From: Roseateles violae | Lineage (GTDB): Bacteria; Pseudomonadota; Gammaproteobacteria; Burkholderiales; Burkholderiaceae_C | Direction of reading: 5' to 3' | Assembly: GCF_030410485.1 (NCBI RefSeq) | Contig: NZ_JAUHHC010000006.1 | Span: 186,001 to 250,000, forward strand | Length of the DNA: 64,000 bases | Part shown: positions 39,820 through 47,755 of the stretch, piece by piece | Layout: each line of letters begins with the position of its first letter | Position numbering within the stretch: the stretch's first letter is position 1 | Program-made: the position numbers and the translations under genes | The notes under the pieces: model-generated | Told to the model about the DNA's origin: nothing | What the model saw: the letters and a program-made list of their open reading frames with translations, nothing else | Databases searched by the model: none

Positions 39820-42030
39820 TTGAAATTGCATCCCGTCGCCGCCGCCTGCGCCCTGCTGGCCCTGAGCCCCGCCGCCTTCGCGCAGGAAGGCCCGCCGGGC
39901 GAGGGCGGCTCGCGCCCCGGCCAGCGGCTCGAGCGGGTCGAGATCAGCTCACGCCCGCAGAGCGATACCGATCTGCGCCGCAAGTCGCCGGTCGCCAAGC
40001 AGGTCTATGGCCGCGAGGAGATGGACAAGTTCGGCGACACCAATGTGGCCGATGTCTTGAAGCGCCTGCCCGGCGTGACGGTGGCCGGCGGCGCGCCGCG
40101 GATGCGCGGCCTGGGCGCCGGCTACACGCAGATCCTGATCAACGGCGATCCGGCGCCGCCGGGCTTCGACCTGACCCAGCTGGACCCGGCCCAGGTCGAG
40201 CGGATCGAGGTCACCAAGGGTCCGACGGCCGATCAGAGCGCGCAAGCGGTGGCCGGCACGATCAACATCATCCTGAAGGATGCGCCGCGCGTCTCGCAGC
40301 GCGATCTGCGGCTGGGCATCAACTACAGTGCCGTGCGGCCCACGCCGAACGCGACCTTCACCTTCGGCGAGCGCGTCGGCGGCTTGTCGATGTCGATCCC
40401 GCTGTCGGCTTTCGAGTGGCGCGGCCTGAACGAGTTCGGCATCGCGCGCGAGATGCCCGGCAGCGACCAGCAGCCGTCCGAGTCGGTCCAGCATGCGAAG
40501 CAGGCCTTCTGGGGCCATGGCCTGAATTCGGCGCCGCGGCTGAACTGGAAGATCAGCGACGAGCAGTCGCTGGCCCTGCAGGGCTTTCTACAGAAGGGCT
40601 ACTGGAACAACCGCAGCACCTACGTCAACGAGGTGATCAGCGGCAACCCCAGCCTCGACGACGACGCCTACAACCACGGGACCTGGCAGATGCTGCGCGG
40701 CAATGTGCAGTGGGTGAACCGCTTCAGCGAGAGCCAGCGCATCGAGCTGAAGGGCGGCCTGCAGGACGCCAAGGGGACCTTCGACAACCAGACCTATCGC
40801 GACGGCGCGACGCGCCGCCAGTCGATCGGCGACAACCACGACCAGAGCGTCACCCAGGCCGGCAAGTACGCACAGGCGCTGGGCGAGGAGCACAGCCTGA
40901 CCCTGGGCTGGGACCTCGAATGGCGCCAGCGCGAGGAGACGCGCACGACGACCGAGCTGGGCGTGCCGCAGTTGCCCGAGTTCGACGGTCAACCGTTCGC
41001 CGCCCGCATCGGCCGCCAGGCCCTGTTCGTGCAGGACGAGTGGGAGATCTCGCCGCAATGGTCCGCCTATCTGGGCCTGCGCGGCGAACGGATCGAGACC
41101 ACCAGCGAGGGCAATGACAGCAGCGGCGGCAGCGCCTCGGTGCGCAATATCAGCACCGTGGTCACGCCGCTCCTGCACCTGAACTACAAGCTCGACCCCA
41201 AGGGGCGTGATCTGATTCGCGCCAGCCTGACGCGCAGCTACAAGGCGCCCGATCTGAACCAGCTGATCGCCCGGCCGGCCATCAGCGGCATGTTTCCGCT
41301 GACCGATGCCAACGGCCAGCCTCAGGGCAATACCGAGCTCTCGCCGGACCGCATCGGCAACGCCAATCTGAAGCCCGAACTGGCCACCGGCCTGGACATC
41401 GCCTTCGAGAAATACCTGAGCGGCGGCGGCATGCTCAGCATCGGCGGCTTTTACCGCAGCGTCGACAACCTGATCCGTAATGTGACGAGCATGCGCACGG
41501 TCGACTACGCGCCGGTGCCGCGTTATGTCGTGCAACCCTTGAACTTCTCGAAGGCGAAGACGGCCGGCCTTGAGTTCGAGCTGAAGGGCCGCGCCGGCGA
41601 GCTGATGCCCAGCCTCTTCGATCCGAAGACGGCGCTGAATCTGCGCAGCGCCCTGAGCCTCTACAAATCGCGCGTCGAGGCGGTGCCGGGCCCCGACAAC
41701 CGGCTGGACGGCCAGCAGCCCTGGTCCGCCAATGCCGGCTTCGACTACCGGTTCGCCGGCCTGCCGCTGACGACCGGCCTCAGCCTGGCCTACACGCCCG
41801 GCTATCTGACCCAGCAGACGCTGAGCCAGTCGCTGAACCTGTCGGCGACCCGCTCGCTGGACATGTTCGCGCAATGGGTGTTCAGCCGCAGCCTCTCGCT
41901 GCGCCTGTCGGCCAACAATCTCGCGCCGCTGGATACGCGCTCGCAGGTGCTCTTGAGCAGCGGCGACAACACGCTGACCGAGCGCAGCGGCCGCACGCAG
42001 TTCGGCGCGGCGCTGGAGATCAAGCTCTGA
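39820..42030 (+). CDS. TonB-dependent receptor (TTG start)
   Basis: 736 residues from TTG 39820, which has GGAG 6-7 bases upstream and opens a good signal peptide (LKLHPVAAACALLALSPAAFAQ). The plug has RVEISSRPQSDTDLRRKSPVAKQ, KFGDTNVADVLKRLPGVTV and ERIEVTKGPTADQSAQAVAGT; it ends in FGAALEIKL. The plug style is close to haem/siderophore receptors but the ligand is unknown. An intrinsic terminator sits in its leader. Confidence 0.87.
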   Translation: MKLHPVAAACALLALSPAAFAQEGPPGEGGSRPGQRLERVEISSRPQSDTDLRRKSPVAKQVYGREEMDKFGDTNVADVLKRLPGVTVAGGAPRMRGLGAGYTQILINGDPAPPGFDLTQLDPAQVERIEVTKGPTADQSAQAVAGTINIILKDAPRVSQRDLRLGINYSAVRPTPNATFTFGERVGGLSMSIPLSAFEWRGLNEFGIAREMPGSDQQPSESVQHAKQAFWGHGLNSAPRLNWKISDEQSLALQGFLQKGYWNNRSTYVNEVISGNPSLDDDAYNHGTWQMLRGNVQWVNRFSESQRIELKGGLQDAKGTFDNQTYRDGATRRQSIGDNHDQSVTQAGKYAQALGEEHSLTLGWDLEWRQREETRTTTELGVPQLPEFDGQPFAARIGRQALFVQDEWEISPQWSAYLGLRGERIETTSEGNDSSGGSASVRNISTVVTPLLHLNYKLDPKGRDLIRASLTRSYKAPDLNQLIARPAISGMFPLTDANGQPQGNTELSPDRIGNANLKPELATGLDIAFEKYLSGGGMLSIGGFYRSVDNLIRNVTSMRTVDYAPVPRYVVQPLNFSKAKTAGLEFELKGRAGELMPSLFDPKTALNLRSALSLYKSRVEAVPGPDNRLDGQQPWSANAGFDYRFAGLPLTTGLSLAYTPGYLTQQTLSQSLNLSATRSLDMFAQWVFSRSLSLRLSANNLAPLDTRSQVLLSSGDNTLTERSGRTQFGAALEIKL

Positions 42031-42067
42031 GCGAGGCGCCGCGGGGCCACCGCATAAACTGCCGGCC

Positions 42068-43138
42068 ATGAAAGCCTTGCAGTTGTTTGCCGGCCCGCGC
42101 GCGCGGGCCCGTCTGGCCGAGCGCGGCCTGCGGCCCGAGGACGTGCGCATCGTGCCCGGCGCTGCCGGCGGCCCCAAGGGCCTGATCCTGAACGGGCTGG
42201 ACCGGCAGATCTTCGGCCCCTGGCTGGGCGCCAGCACGCATGAGGTGCATCTGCTCGGTGCCTCGATCGGCGCCTGGCGCATGGCGACGGCCTGCCTCAA
42301 CGATCCGGAGCGCGAGTTCGCGCGCCTGGCCGACGAATACGTGCACCAGCGCTACGAGCACCGGCCCGGCAAGGCGCCGACGGCTGCAGACGTCACGCGC
42401 GGCTTCTCGGCCAAGCTGGCCGAGGTCTTCGGCGGCCGCGAGGCGCAACTGCTCGCGCACCCGCGCTATCGCCTGCATGTGTTCACCTCGCGCGGCCGGC
42501 ATCTGCTGGCGCGCGAGGGGCGGTTGCGCACGCCGCTGGGCTATGGTGGCGCCTTCGCGACCAATCTACTAGCGCGGCGCGCGATGGGGGCCTGGCTGGA
42601 GCGCGTCGTCTTCTCCGACCCGCGCGCGCCGCTGCCGATGCCGCTGAACGACTACCGCAGCCGCCAGGTCGAGCTCAACGAGCGCAACTTCCTGCCGGCC
42701 GTGCTGGCCAGTTGCTCGATCCCCTTCTGGCTGCAGGCGGTGCACGACATTCCCGGCGCACCGGCCGGCGCCTACTGGGACGGCGGCATCACCGACTATC
42801 ACCTGCATCTGGATTACGCCTCGATGATCGGCGACGGCCTCGTGCTGTACCCGCATTTCCAGCGCCAGGTCATTCCCGGCTGGCTGGACAAGGCGCTGAA
42901 GGGCCGGCATGGTTCGACCGCCTTCCTCGACAACGTCGTGCTGTTGGCGCCGAACCCCGACTGGGTGCGCACGCTGCCGCGCGGCAAGCTGCCCGACCGC
43001 GAGGACTTCAAGCATTACGGCGAGGACACGCAGGCCCGCGCCGCGGCCTGGCAGCGGGCGATCGCGGAGAGCGAGCGGCTGCGCGATGAATTCGCCACGG
43101 CTTGCGAGCGCAGTTCGATTGCTGCCGAGCCGCTTTGA
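42068..43138 (+). CDS. Patatin-like phospholipase
   Basis: 356 residues. Oxyanion-hole glycines in GAAGGPKG, the nucleophile elbow GASIGAWR (Ser at about residue 63), and the catalytic Asp in DGGITDYH complete a patatin Ser-Asp dyad. No signal peptide, so probably a cytoplasmic or secreted-without-signal lipase. It hydrolyses acyl esters of phospholipids. Transcribed toward thrS, whose promoter begins right after its stop. Confidence 0.85.
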   Translation: MKALQLFAGPRARARLAERGLRPEDVRIVPGAAGGPKGLILNGLDRQIFGPWLGASTHEVHLLGASIGAWRMATACLNDPEREFARLADEYVHQRYEHRPGKAPTAADVTRGFSAKLAEVFGGREAQLLAHPRYRLHVFTSRGRHLLAREGRLRTPLGYGGAFATNLLARRAMGAWLERVVFSDPRAPLPMPLNDYRSRQVELNERNFLPAVLASCSIPFWLQAVHDIPGAPAGAYWDGGITDYHLHLDYASMIGDGLVLYPHFQRQVIPGWLDKALKGRHGSTAFLDNVVLLAPNPDWVRTLPRGKLPDREDFKHYGEDTQARAAAWQRAIAESERLRDEFATACERSSIAAEPL

Positions 43139-43145
43139 TTACAAT
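43119..43145 (+). promoter_or_regulatory. Putative thrS promoter
   Basis: A TACAAT -10-like hexamer lies at 43140-43145, with TTGCTG 15 bases upstream at 43119-43124. Transcription would start near 43152, about 30 bases before the leader peptide. Spacing is slightly short, so the -35 assignment is tentative. Confidence 0.45.
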
Positions 43146-43182
43146 CGGCCATCCACGGACCAACAAGGACGAGAAAGGCACG

Positions 43183-43230
43183 ATGGTTATGACACCGCGA
43201 ACTACGACCACCACCCCCACTCGGGTTTAG
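43183..43230 (+). CDS. thrS leader peptide, threonine-rich
   Basis: 15-codon ORF MVMTPRTTTTTPTRV ending in TAG. Seven of 15 codons specify Thr (ACA, ACT, ACG, ACC x3, ACT), with five consecutive. GAGAAAGG lies 4 bases before the ATG. It sits 85 bases before an intrinsic terminator and 132 bases before thrS, the textbook layout of ribosome-mediated attenuation. Stalling at the Thr run when charged tRNA-Thr is scarce would leave a downstream segment free to pair with the terminator stem. Too short for ordinary gene finders. The peptide itself probably has no function. Confidence 0.85.
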   Translation: MVMTPRTTTTTPTRV

Positions 43231-43232
43231 TC

Positions 43233-43274
43233 GCCGCGGCCTGCTTTCGTCTTTTCACACTCAACAAAGCGCGG
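43233..43274 (+). promoter_or_regulatory. Predicted antiterminator of the thrS attenuator
   Basis: CCGC (43234-43237) and GCTTT (43243-43247) can pair with AAAGC-GCGG (43266-43274), the 5' arm of the terminator: nine base pairs with a 5-nt bulge. A ribosome finishing at the TAG (43228-43230) would cover the first segment and force the terminator; one stalled on the Thr codons would leave it free. Base pairing was assigned by eye. Confidence 0.6.
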
Positions 43275-43298
43275 CAAGGACCGCGCTTTTTGTTTTTT
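43266..43298 (+). terminator. Attenuator terminator before thrS
   Basis: AAAGCGCGG pairs perfectly with CCGCGCTTT (43266-43274 with 43281-43289) around a six-base loop and is followed by TT-G-TTTTTT. It ends 16 bases before the thrS start. Confidence 0.9.
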
Positions 43299-43314
43299 GC
43301 CGGAGCTTTTTCCC

Positions 43315-45234
43315 ATGATCTCGATTCAACTCCCCGACGGTTCCAAGCGCGAATTCCCGCAGGCCGTCACCGTGGCCGAGGTGGCCGCCGCTATCGGCGC
43401 CGGCTTGGCCAAGGCGGCGCTGGGCGGCAAGGTCAACTACGGCGATGGCGGCAAGCTGGTCGACACCAGCCATCTGATCGAGTCTGACGCGCAGCTGGCC
43501 ATCGTCACCGACAAGGACGCCGACGGCCTGGAGCTGATCCGCCATTCGACGGCCCACCTGCTGGCCTATGCGGTCAAGGAGCTGTTCCCCGAGGCGCAGG
43601 TGACCATCGGCCCGGTGATCGAGAACGGCTTCTACTACGACTTCTCCTACAAGCGCCCGTTCACGCCGGAGGATCTGGTCGCGATCGAGAACAAGATGGG
43701 CGAGCTGGCCAGGAAGGACGAGAAGGTCGAGCGCCGCGTGCTGCCGCGCGACGAGGCGGTCGCCTATTTCAAGGGCATCGGCGAGGACTACAAGGCCGAG
43801 ATCATCTCCAGCATCCCGGCCGGCGAGGACGTCTCGCTGTACCGCGAGGGCAAGTTCGAGGACCTGTGCCGCGGCCCGCACGTGCCCTCGACCGGCAAGC
43901 TCAAGCATTTCAAGCTGATGAAGGTGGCCGGCGCCTATTGGCGCGGCGACCACCGCAACGAGATGCTGCAGCGCGTCTACGGCACCGCCTGGGCGACGAA
44001 GGACGATCTGCAGAAGTACCTGACGATGCTGGAGGAGGCCGAGAAGCGCGACCACCGCAAGCTCGGCAAGGAGCTGGACCTGTTCCACATCGACGAACAT
44101 GCGCCCGGCGTCGTGTTCTGGCACCCGAAGGGCTGGGCCGTCTGGCAGGAGGTCGAGCAGTACATGCGCCGCGTCTACCGCGACAACGGCTACCAGGAGG
44201 TCAAGGGCCCGCAGCTGCTGGACAAGTCGCTGTGGGAGGCCTCGGGCCACTGGGACAAGTACAAGGACAATATGTTCACGACCGAGTCGGAGAAGCGCGA
44301 CTATGCGCTGAAGCCGATGAACTGCCCCGGTCACATCCTGATCTTCAAGCACGGCATCAAGAGCTACCGCGACCTGCCGCTGCGCTTCGGCGAGTTCGGC
44401 CAGTGCCACCGCAACGAGCCGACCGGCGGCCTGCACGGCATCATGCGCGTGCGTGGCTTCACCCAGGACGACGGCCACATTTTCTGCACCGAGGACCAGA
44501 TCCTGCAGGAATGCGTGAACTACACGGCGCTCCTGCAGAAGGTCTACAAGGACTTCGGCTTCAGCGACATCATCTACAAGGTCGCGACCCGGCCCGAGGC
44601 CCGCATCGGCTCGGACGAGATCTGGGACAAGGCCGAGTTCGCGCTGATGGAATCGCTGCGGGCCTCCGGCGTCGATTTCATCATCGCCCCCGGCGACGGC
44701 GCCTTCTACGGCCCCAAGATCGAGTACACGCTGAAGGATGCGCTGGGCCGCCAGTGGCAGTGCGGCACGATGCAGGTGGACTTCTCGATGCCGGGTCGCC
44801 TGGGCGCCGAATACGTCAACGAGGCCGGTGAGCGCCAGGCCCCGGTGATGCTACACCGGGCCATCGTCGGCAGCCTCGAGCGCTTCATCGGCATCCTGAT
44901 CGAACAGCATTCCGGCGCGCTGCCGGCCTGGCTGGCGCCGACCCAGGTGGTCATCGCCAACATCACCGACGCGCAGGCCGATTACGTCGCAGAAATTGTG
45001 AAAACTCTGCAAAAACAAGGGCTTAGAGTTCAGGCCGATTTGCGGAACGAGAAAATCACGTATAAAATCCGCGAGCATTCTTTGCAAAAGGTTCCGTACA
45101 TCCTCGTCGTTGGTGACAAGGAAAAGGCGAACGGAGCCGTTGCAGTGCGCGCCCGTGGCAACCAGGATCTGGGTGTGATGGCGCTGGAAGACTTCCTGTC
45201 GAAGATCTCCACCGCCGTTGCCGAGAAGGTCTAA
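43315..45234 (+). CDS. thrS: Threonyl-tRNA synthetase
   Basis: 639 residues, full length. The N-terminal TGS domain ([20 protein letters not shown]) is followed by the editing domain ([11 protein letters not shown] ... [13 protein letters not shown]). The class II catalytic core has [13 protein letters not shown], with a zinc-binding Cys, and the [24 protein letters not shown] block. The C-terminal anticodon-binding domain contains [19 protein letters not shown]. It charges tRNA-Thr. GGAG lies 9 bases upstream of the ATG at 43315. Expression is predicted to be controlled by the Thr attenuator, and transcription continues into infC-rpmI-rplT. Confidence 0.97.
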   Translation: MISIQLPDGSKREFPQAVTVAEVAAAIGAGLAKAALGGKVNYGDGGKLVDTSHLIESDAQLAIVTDKDADGLELIRHSTAHLLAYAVKELFPEAQVTIGPVIENGFYYDFSYKRPFTPEDLVAIENKMGELARKDEKVERRVLPRDEAVAYFKGIGEDYKAEIISSIPAGEDVSLYREGKFEDLCRGPHVPSTGKLKHFKLMKVAGAYWRGDHRNEMLQRVYGTAWATKDDLQKYLTMLEEAEKRDHRKLGKELDLFHIDEHAPGVVFWHPKGWAVWQEVEQYMRRVYRDNGYQEVKGPQLLDKSLWEASGHWDKYKDNMFTTESEKRDYALKPMNCPGHILIFKHGIKSYRDLPLRFGEFGQCHRNEPTGGLHGIMRVRGFTQDDGHIFCTEDQILQECVNYTALLQKVYKDFGFSDIIYKVATRPEARIGSDEIWDKAEFALMESLRASGVDFIIAPGDGAFYGPKIEYTLKDALGRQWQCGTMQVDFSMPGRLGAEYVNEAGERQAPVMLHRAIVGSLERFIGILIEQHSGALPAWLAPTQVVIANITDAQADYVAEIVKTLQKQGLRVQADLRNEKITYKIREHSLQKVPYILVVGDKEKANGAVAVRARGNQDLGVMALEDFLSKISTAVAEKV

Positions 45235-45304
45235 AAAGGCCACTCGGGCGCGTTTTCGTTTGTTTGGGTCCCGCCGCCTTGGGGCTCGTTGAAAGGTAAG
45301 CACC

Positions 45305-45850
45305 ATCGCTACTTTTGCTGATCGTCGGGCGATTCCTGAGCGCAAGCACAGGCTGAACCGCGAAATCATGGCTCCCGAAGTCCGTTTGAACGGCCCGGAA
45401 AACGAGCCGATCGGGATCGTGAGCATCCAGGAAGCGCTGCGCATGGCCGGCGATCTGGATGTCGATCTGGTCGAGATTTCCGCCACCGCCAACCCGCCCG
45501 TGTGCCGGTTGATGGATTACGGCAAGTTCAAGTACCAGGAGCAGAAGCGCGCAGCCGAAGCGAAGTCGAAGCAGAAGGTCATCGAGATCAAGGAAGTCAA
45601 GTTCCGTCCCGGCACGGACGAGGGCGACTACCAGATCAAGATGCGCAATCTGCGCCGCTTCATCGCCGAGGATGGTGACAAGGGCAAGGTGACCTTGCGT
45701 TACCGCGGCCGCGAGATCACCCACCAGGAGATCGGCATGCGGCTCTTGGAGCGGATCCGCGACGAGCTGGCCGATGTGGCGGTGGTGGAAAACATGCCCA
45801 AGCTCGAGGGCCGCCAGATGATCATGGTTCTGGCACCCAAGAAGCGCTGA
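45305..45850 (+). CDS. infC: Translation initiation factor IF-3, ATC start
   Basis: 181 residues starting at ATC 45305 ([25 protein letters not shown]), preceded by AAAGG. A downstream ATG at 45368 would delete the conserved N-terminal RLNREI segment. The N-domain has [20 protein letters not shown], the linker is Lys/Glu-rich, and the C-domain has [20 protein letters not shown]. Non-AUG starts (AUU in E. coli) let IF-3 repress its own translation, because IF-3 rejects non-standard starts; ATC here should do the same. Follows thrS by 70 bases. Confidence 0.95.
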   Translation: MATFADRRAIPERKHRLNREIMAPEVRLNGPENEPIGIVSIQEALRMAGDLDVDLVEISATANPPVCRLMDYGKFKYQEQKRAAEAKSKQKVIEIKEVKFRPGTDEGDYQIKMRNLRRFIAEDGDKGKVTLRYRGREITHQEIGMRLLERIRDELADVAVVENMPKLEGRQMIMVLAPKKR

Positions 45851-45867
45851 GTTTCGAATTCGGTTCT

Positions 45868-45899
45868 AGCCCGTCGATCTGGTCGTCGGCGGGCTTATT
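45868..45899 (+). other. Hairpin between infC and rpmI
   Basis: AGCCCG (45868-45873) pairs with CGGGCT (45890-45895) with an inner CGA/TCG helix, followed by TTATT. It may be a partial terminator or part of the ribosomal-protein autoregulatory leader known upstream of L35/L20 in other bacteria. Pairing is imperfect. Confidence 0.4.
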
Positions 45900-45970
45900 A
45901 GTCTCCAGAGGCTGAACAAGTGCAACGAGGAATCGTTGACGCCCCTGGGACATCTTAAAAGGAGCATCAC

Positions 45971-46174
45971 ATGCCCAAAATGAAGACCAAGAGCAGCGCG
46001 AAGAAGCGTTTTCGCGTGCGTCCGGGTGGTACCGTCAAGCGCGGTCAGGCGTTCAAGCGCCACATCCTGACCAAGAAGACCACGAAGAACAAGCGCCACC
46101 TGCGTGGCACGCTGTCCGTGCACGAGACCAACATGGGCCACATCGCACAGATGCTGCCCTTGGCTGGCCTGTAA
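45971..46174 (+). CDS. rpmI: 50S ribosomal protein L35
   Basis: 67 residues, very basic, starting [20 protein letters not shown], the standard L35 sequence; ends [22 protein letters not shown] lies 7 bases upstream. Structural protein of the large subunit, co-transcribed with infC and rplT. Confidence 0.97.
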   Translation: MPKMKTKSSAKKRFRVRPGGTVKRGQAFKRHILTKKTTKNKRHLRGTLSVHETNMGHIAQMLPLAGL

Positions 46175-46202
46175 TCCCACCATCTAACAAAAGGAGTTAA
46201 AC

Positions 46203-46559
46203 ATGCCTCGCGTTAAACGTGGTGTTACCGCCCGTGCCCGTCACAAGAAGGTTCTGGCCCTGGCCAAGGGTTTCCGCGGCCGTCGCAAGAACGTCTTCCG
46301 CATCGCCAAGCAGGCGGTGATGAAGGCGGGCCAGTACGCCTATCGTGACCGCCGTGCCAAGAAGCGCGTGTTCCGTCAGCTGTGGATTGCGCGTATCAAC
46401 GCCGCAAGCCGCGGCCTGGGACTGACCTACAGCAAGTTCGTGGCAGGTCTGAAGAAGGCCGAGATCGACATCGACCGCAAGGTCCTGGCCGACCTCGCCG
46501 TCAACGACCCGGCTGGTTTTGCCAGCATCTTCGCCAAGGTGAAGGCCGCTCTCGCTTAA
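46203..46559 (+). CDS. rplT: 50S ribosomal protein L20
   Basis: 118 residues, typical L20: [60 protein letters not shown]. Binds 23S rRNA and is needed early in large-subunit assembly; in other bacteria it represses rpmI-rplT translation. AAAGGAG 8 bases upstream. Followed by two hairpins before pheS. Confidence 0.97.
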   Translation: MPRVKRGVTARARHKKVLALAKGFRGRRKNVFRIAKQAVMKAGQYAYRDRRAKKRVFRQLWIARINAASRGLGLTYSKFVAGLKKAEIDIDRKVLADLAVNDPAGFASIFAKVKAALA

Positions 46560-46590
46560 TTCGCAAAGCCGCAGCGATGCGGCCTGCTGG

Positions 46591-46649
46591 CCCCGGCGCA
46601 AGCCGGGGTGCGACCTTTCAAGGCCGACACCTGGTGTTCGGCCTTTTTT
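46591..46649 (+). terminator. Terminator between rplT and pheS, with an upstream hairpin
   Basis: CCCCGGC-GCAA-GCCGGGG (46591-46608) forms a 7-bp tetraloop hairpin. It is followed by AAGGCCGA pairing with TCGGCCTT (46620-46627 with 46638-46645) and a T-run to 46649. pheS starts 35 bases later. There is no Phe-rich ORF resembling E. coli pheM, so simple termination with partial readthrough or a separate pheST promoter is more likely than Phe attenuation. Confidence 0.85.
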
Positions 46650-46684
46650 ATTCTGTCCACTCAAAGATACGCATCCGCCCCGCG

Positions 46685-47722
46685 ATGAACGATCTCGATC
46701 AATTGCTACAGAGCGCCCAGGCCGATTTCGCGGCCGCGGCCACGCCCGCCGACCTGGAGAACGCCAAGGCGCGCTTCCTCGGCAAGTCCGGCCGCGTGAC
46801 CGAGCTGATGAAGGGGCTGGCCGCATTGACGATCGAGGAGAAGAAGACGCGCGGGGCCGAGATCAATGTGCTCAAGGGCGGCATCGAGGCCGCCCTCAAT
46901 GCCCGCCGCCAGGCCTTGGCCGATGCCGAGCTCGAGCAGCAATTGAAAGCCGAGGCGCTTGATGTGACTCTGCCCGGCCGCCAGCGCGGCACCGGCGGCC
47001 TGCACCCGATCACGCGCGCGATGGAGCGCATCGAGGCGATCTTCGGCTCAATGGGCTTCGATGTCGCCGACGGCCCCGAGATCGAGAATGACTGGTTCAA
47101 CTTCACCGCGCTGAACACGCCCGAGGACCATCCGGCCCGCTCGATGCACGACACCTTCTATATCGAAGGGGGCCATGTCTTGCGCACGCACACCAGCCCG
47201 ATGCAGATCCGCTACGCGGTCCAGCATGTGAAGAAGCACCAGGCCGCCATCGACGCCGGGCTGCCGATGCCCGAGATCCGCGTGATCGCGCCGGGCCGCA
47301 CCTACCGGGTGGACAGCGATGCCACGCATTCGCCGATGTTCCACCAGGTCGAGGGCCTGTGGGTCGGCGAGAACATCTCGTTCAAGGACCTGAAGTCCGT
47401 CTACGTGAACTTCATGCAGCAGTTCTTCGAGACGACGGATATGCAGATCCGTTTCCGTCCCAGCTACTTCCCATTCACCGAGCCGAGCGCCGAGATCGAC
47501 ATGATGTTCGGCTCCGGCCCGCTGAAGGGCCGCTGGCTGGAGGTCTCCGGCTCCGGCCAGGTCCATCCGCAGGTGATCCGCAATATGGGCCTGGACCCCG
47601 AGAAGTACATCGGCTTCGCCTTCGGCTCCGGCATCGACCGGCTGGCGATGCTGCGCTACGGCGTCAACGACCTGCGCCTGTTCTTCGATGGCGACTTGCG
47701 TTTCCTGTCGCAATTCAAGTAA
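46685..47722 (+). CDS. pheS: Phenylalanyl-tRNA synthetase alpha subunit
   Basis: 345 residues from ATG 46685 ([15 protein letters not shown]); the frame is open upstream but the extension crosses the terminator. N-terminal coiled coil, then [38 protein letters not shown] (motif 1/2 region), [21 protein letters not shown] and the C-terminal [20 protein letters not shown]. Forms the alpha2-beta2 enzyme with PheT. Confidence 0.96.
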   Translation: MNDLDQLLQSAQADFAAAATPADLENAKARFLGKSGRVTELMKGLAALTIEEKKTRGAEINVLKGGIEAALNARRQALADAELEQQLKAEALDVTLPGRQRGTGGLHPITRAMERIEAIFGSMGFDVADGPEIENDWFNFTALNTPEDHPARSMHDTFYIEGGHVLRTHTSPMQIRYAVQHVKKHQAAIDAGLPMPEIRVIAPGRTYRVDSDATHSPMFHQVEGLWVGENISFKDLKSVYVNFMQQFFETTDMQIRFRPSYFPFTEPSAEIDMMFGSGPLKGRWLEVSGSGQVHPQVIRNMGLDPEKYIGFAFGSGIDRLAMLRYGVNDLRLFFDGDLRFLSQFK

Positions 47723-47755
47723 GCCAAGCACCACCGAAGCAAGAGATCGAACACC

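Noticed and set aside
46577-46684. In-frame ATG upstream of pheS that would extend the protein
   Set aside because: The extension crosses two hairpins including a terminator and is unlike the PheS N-terminus.
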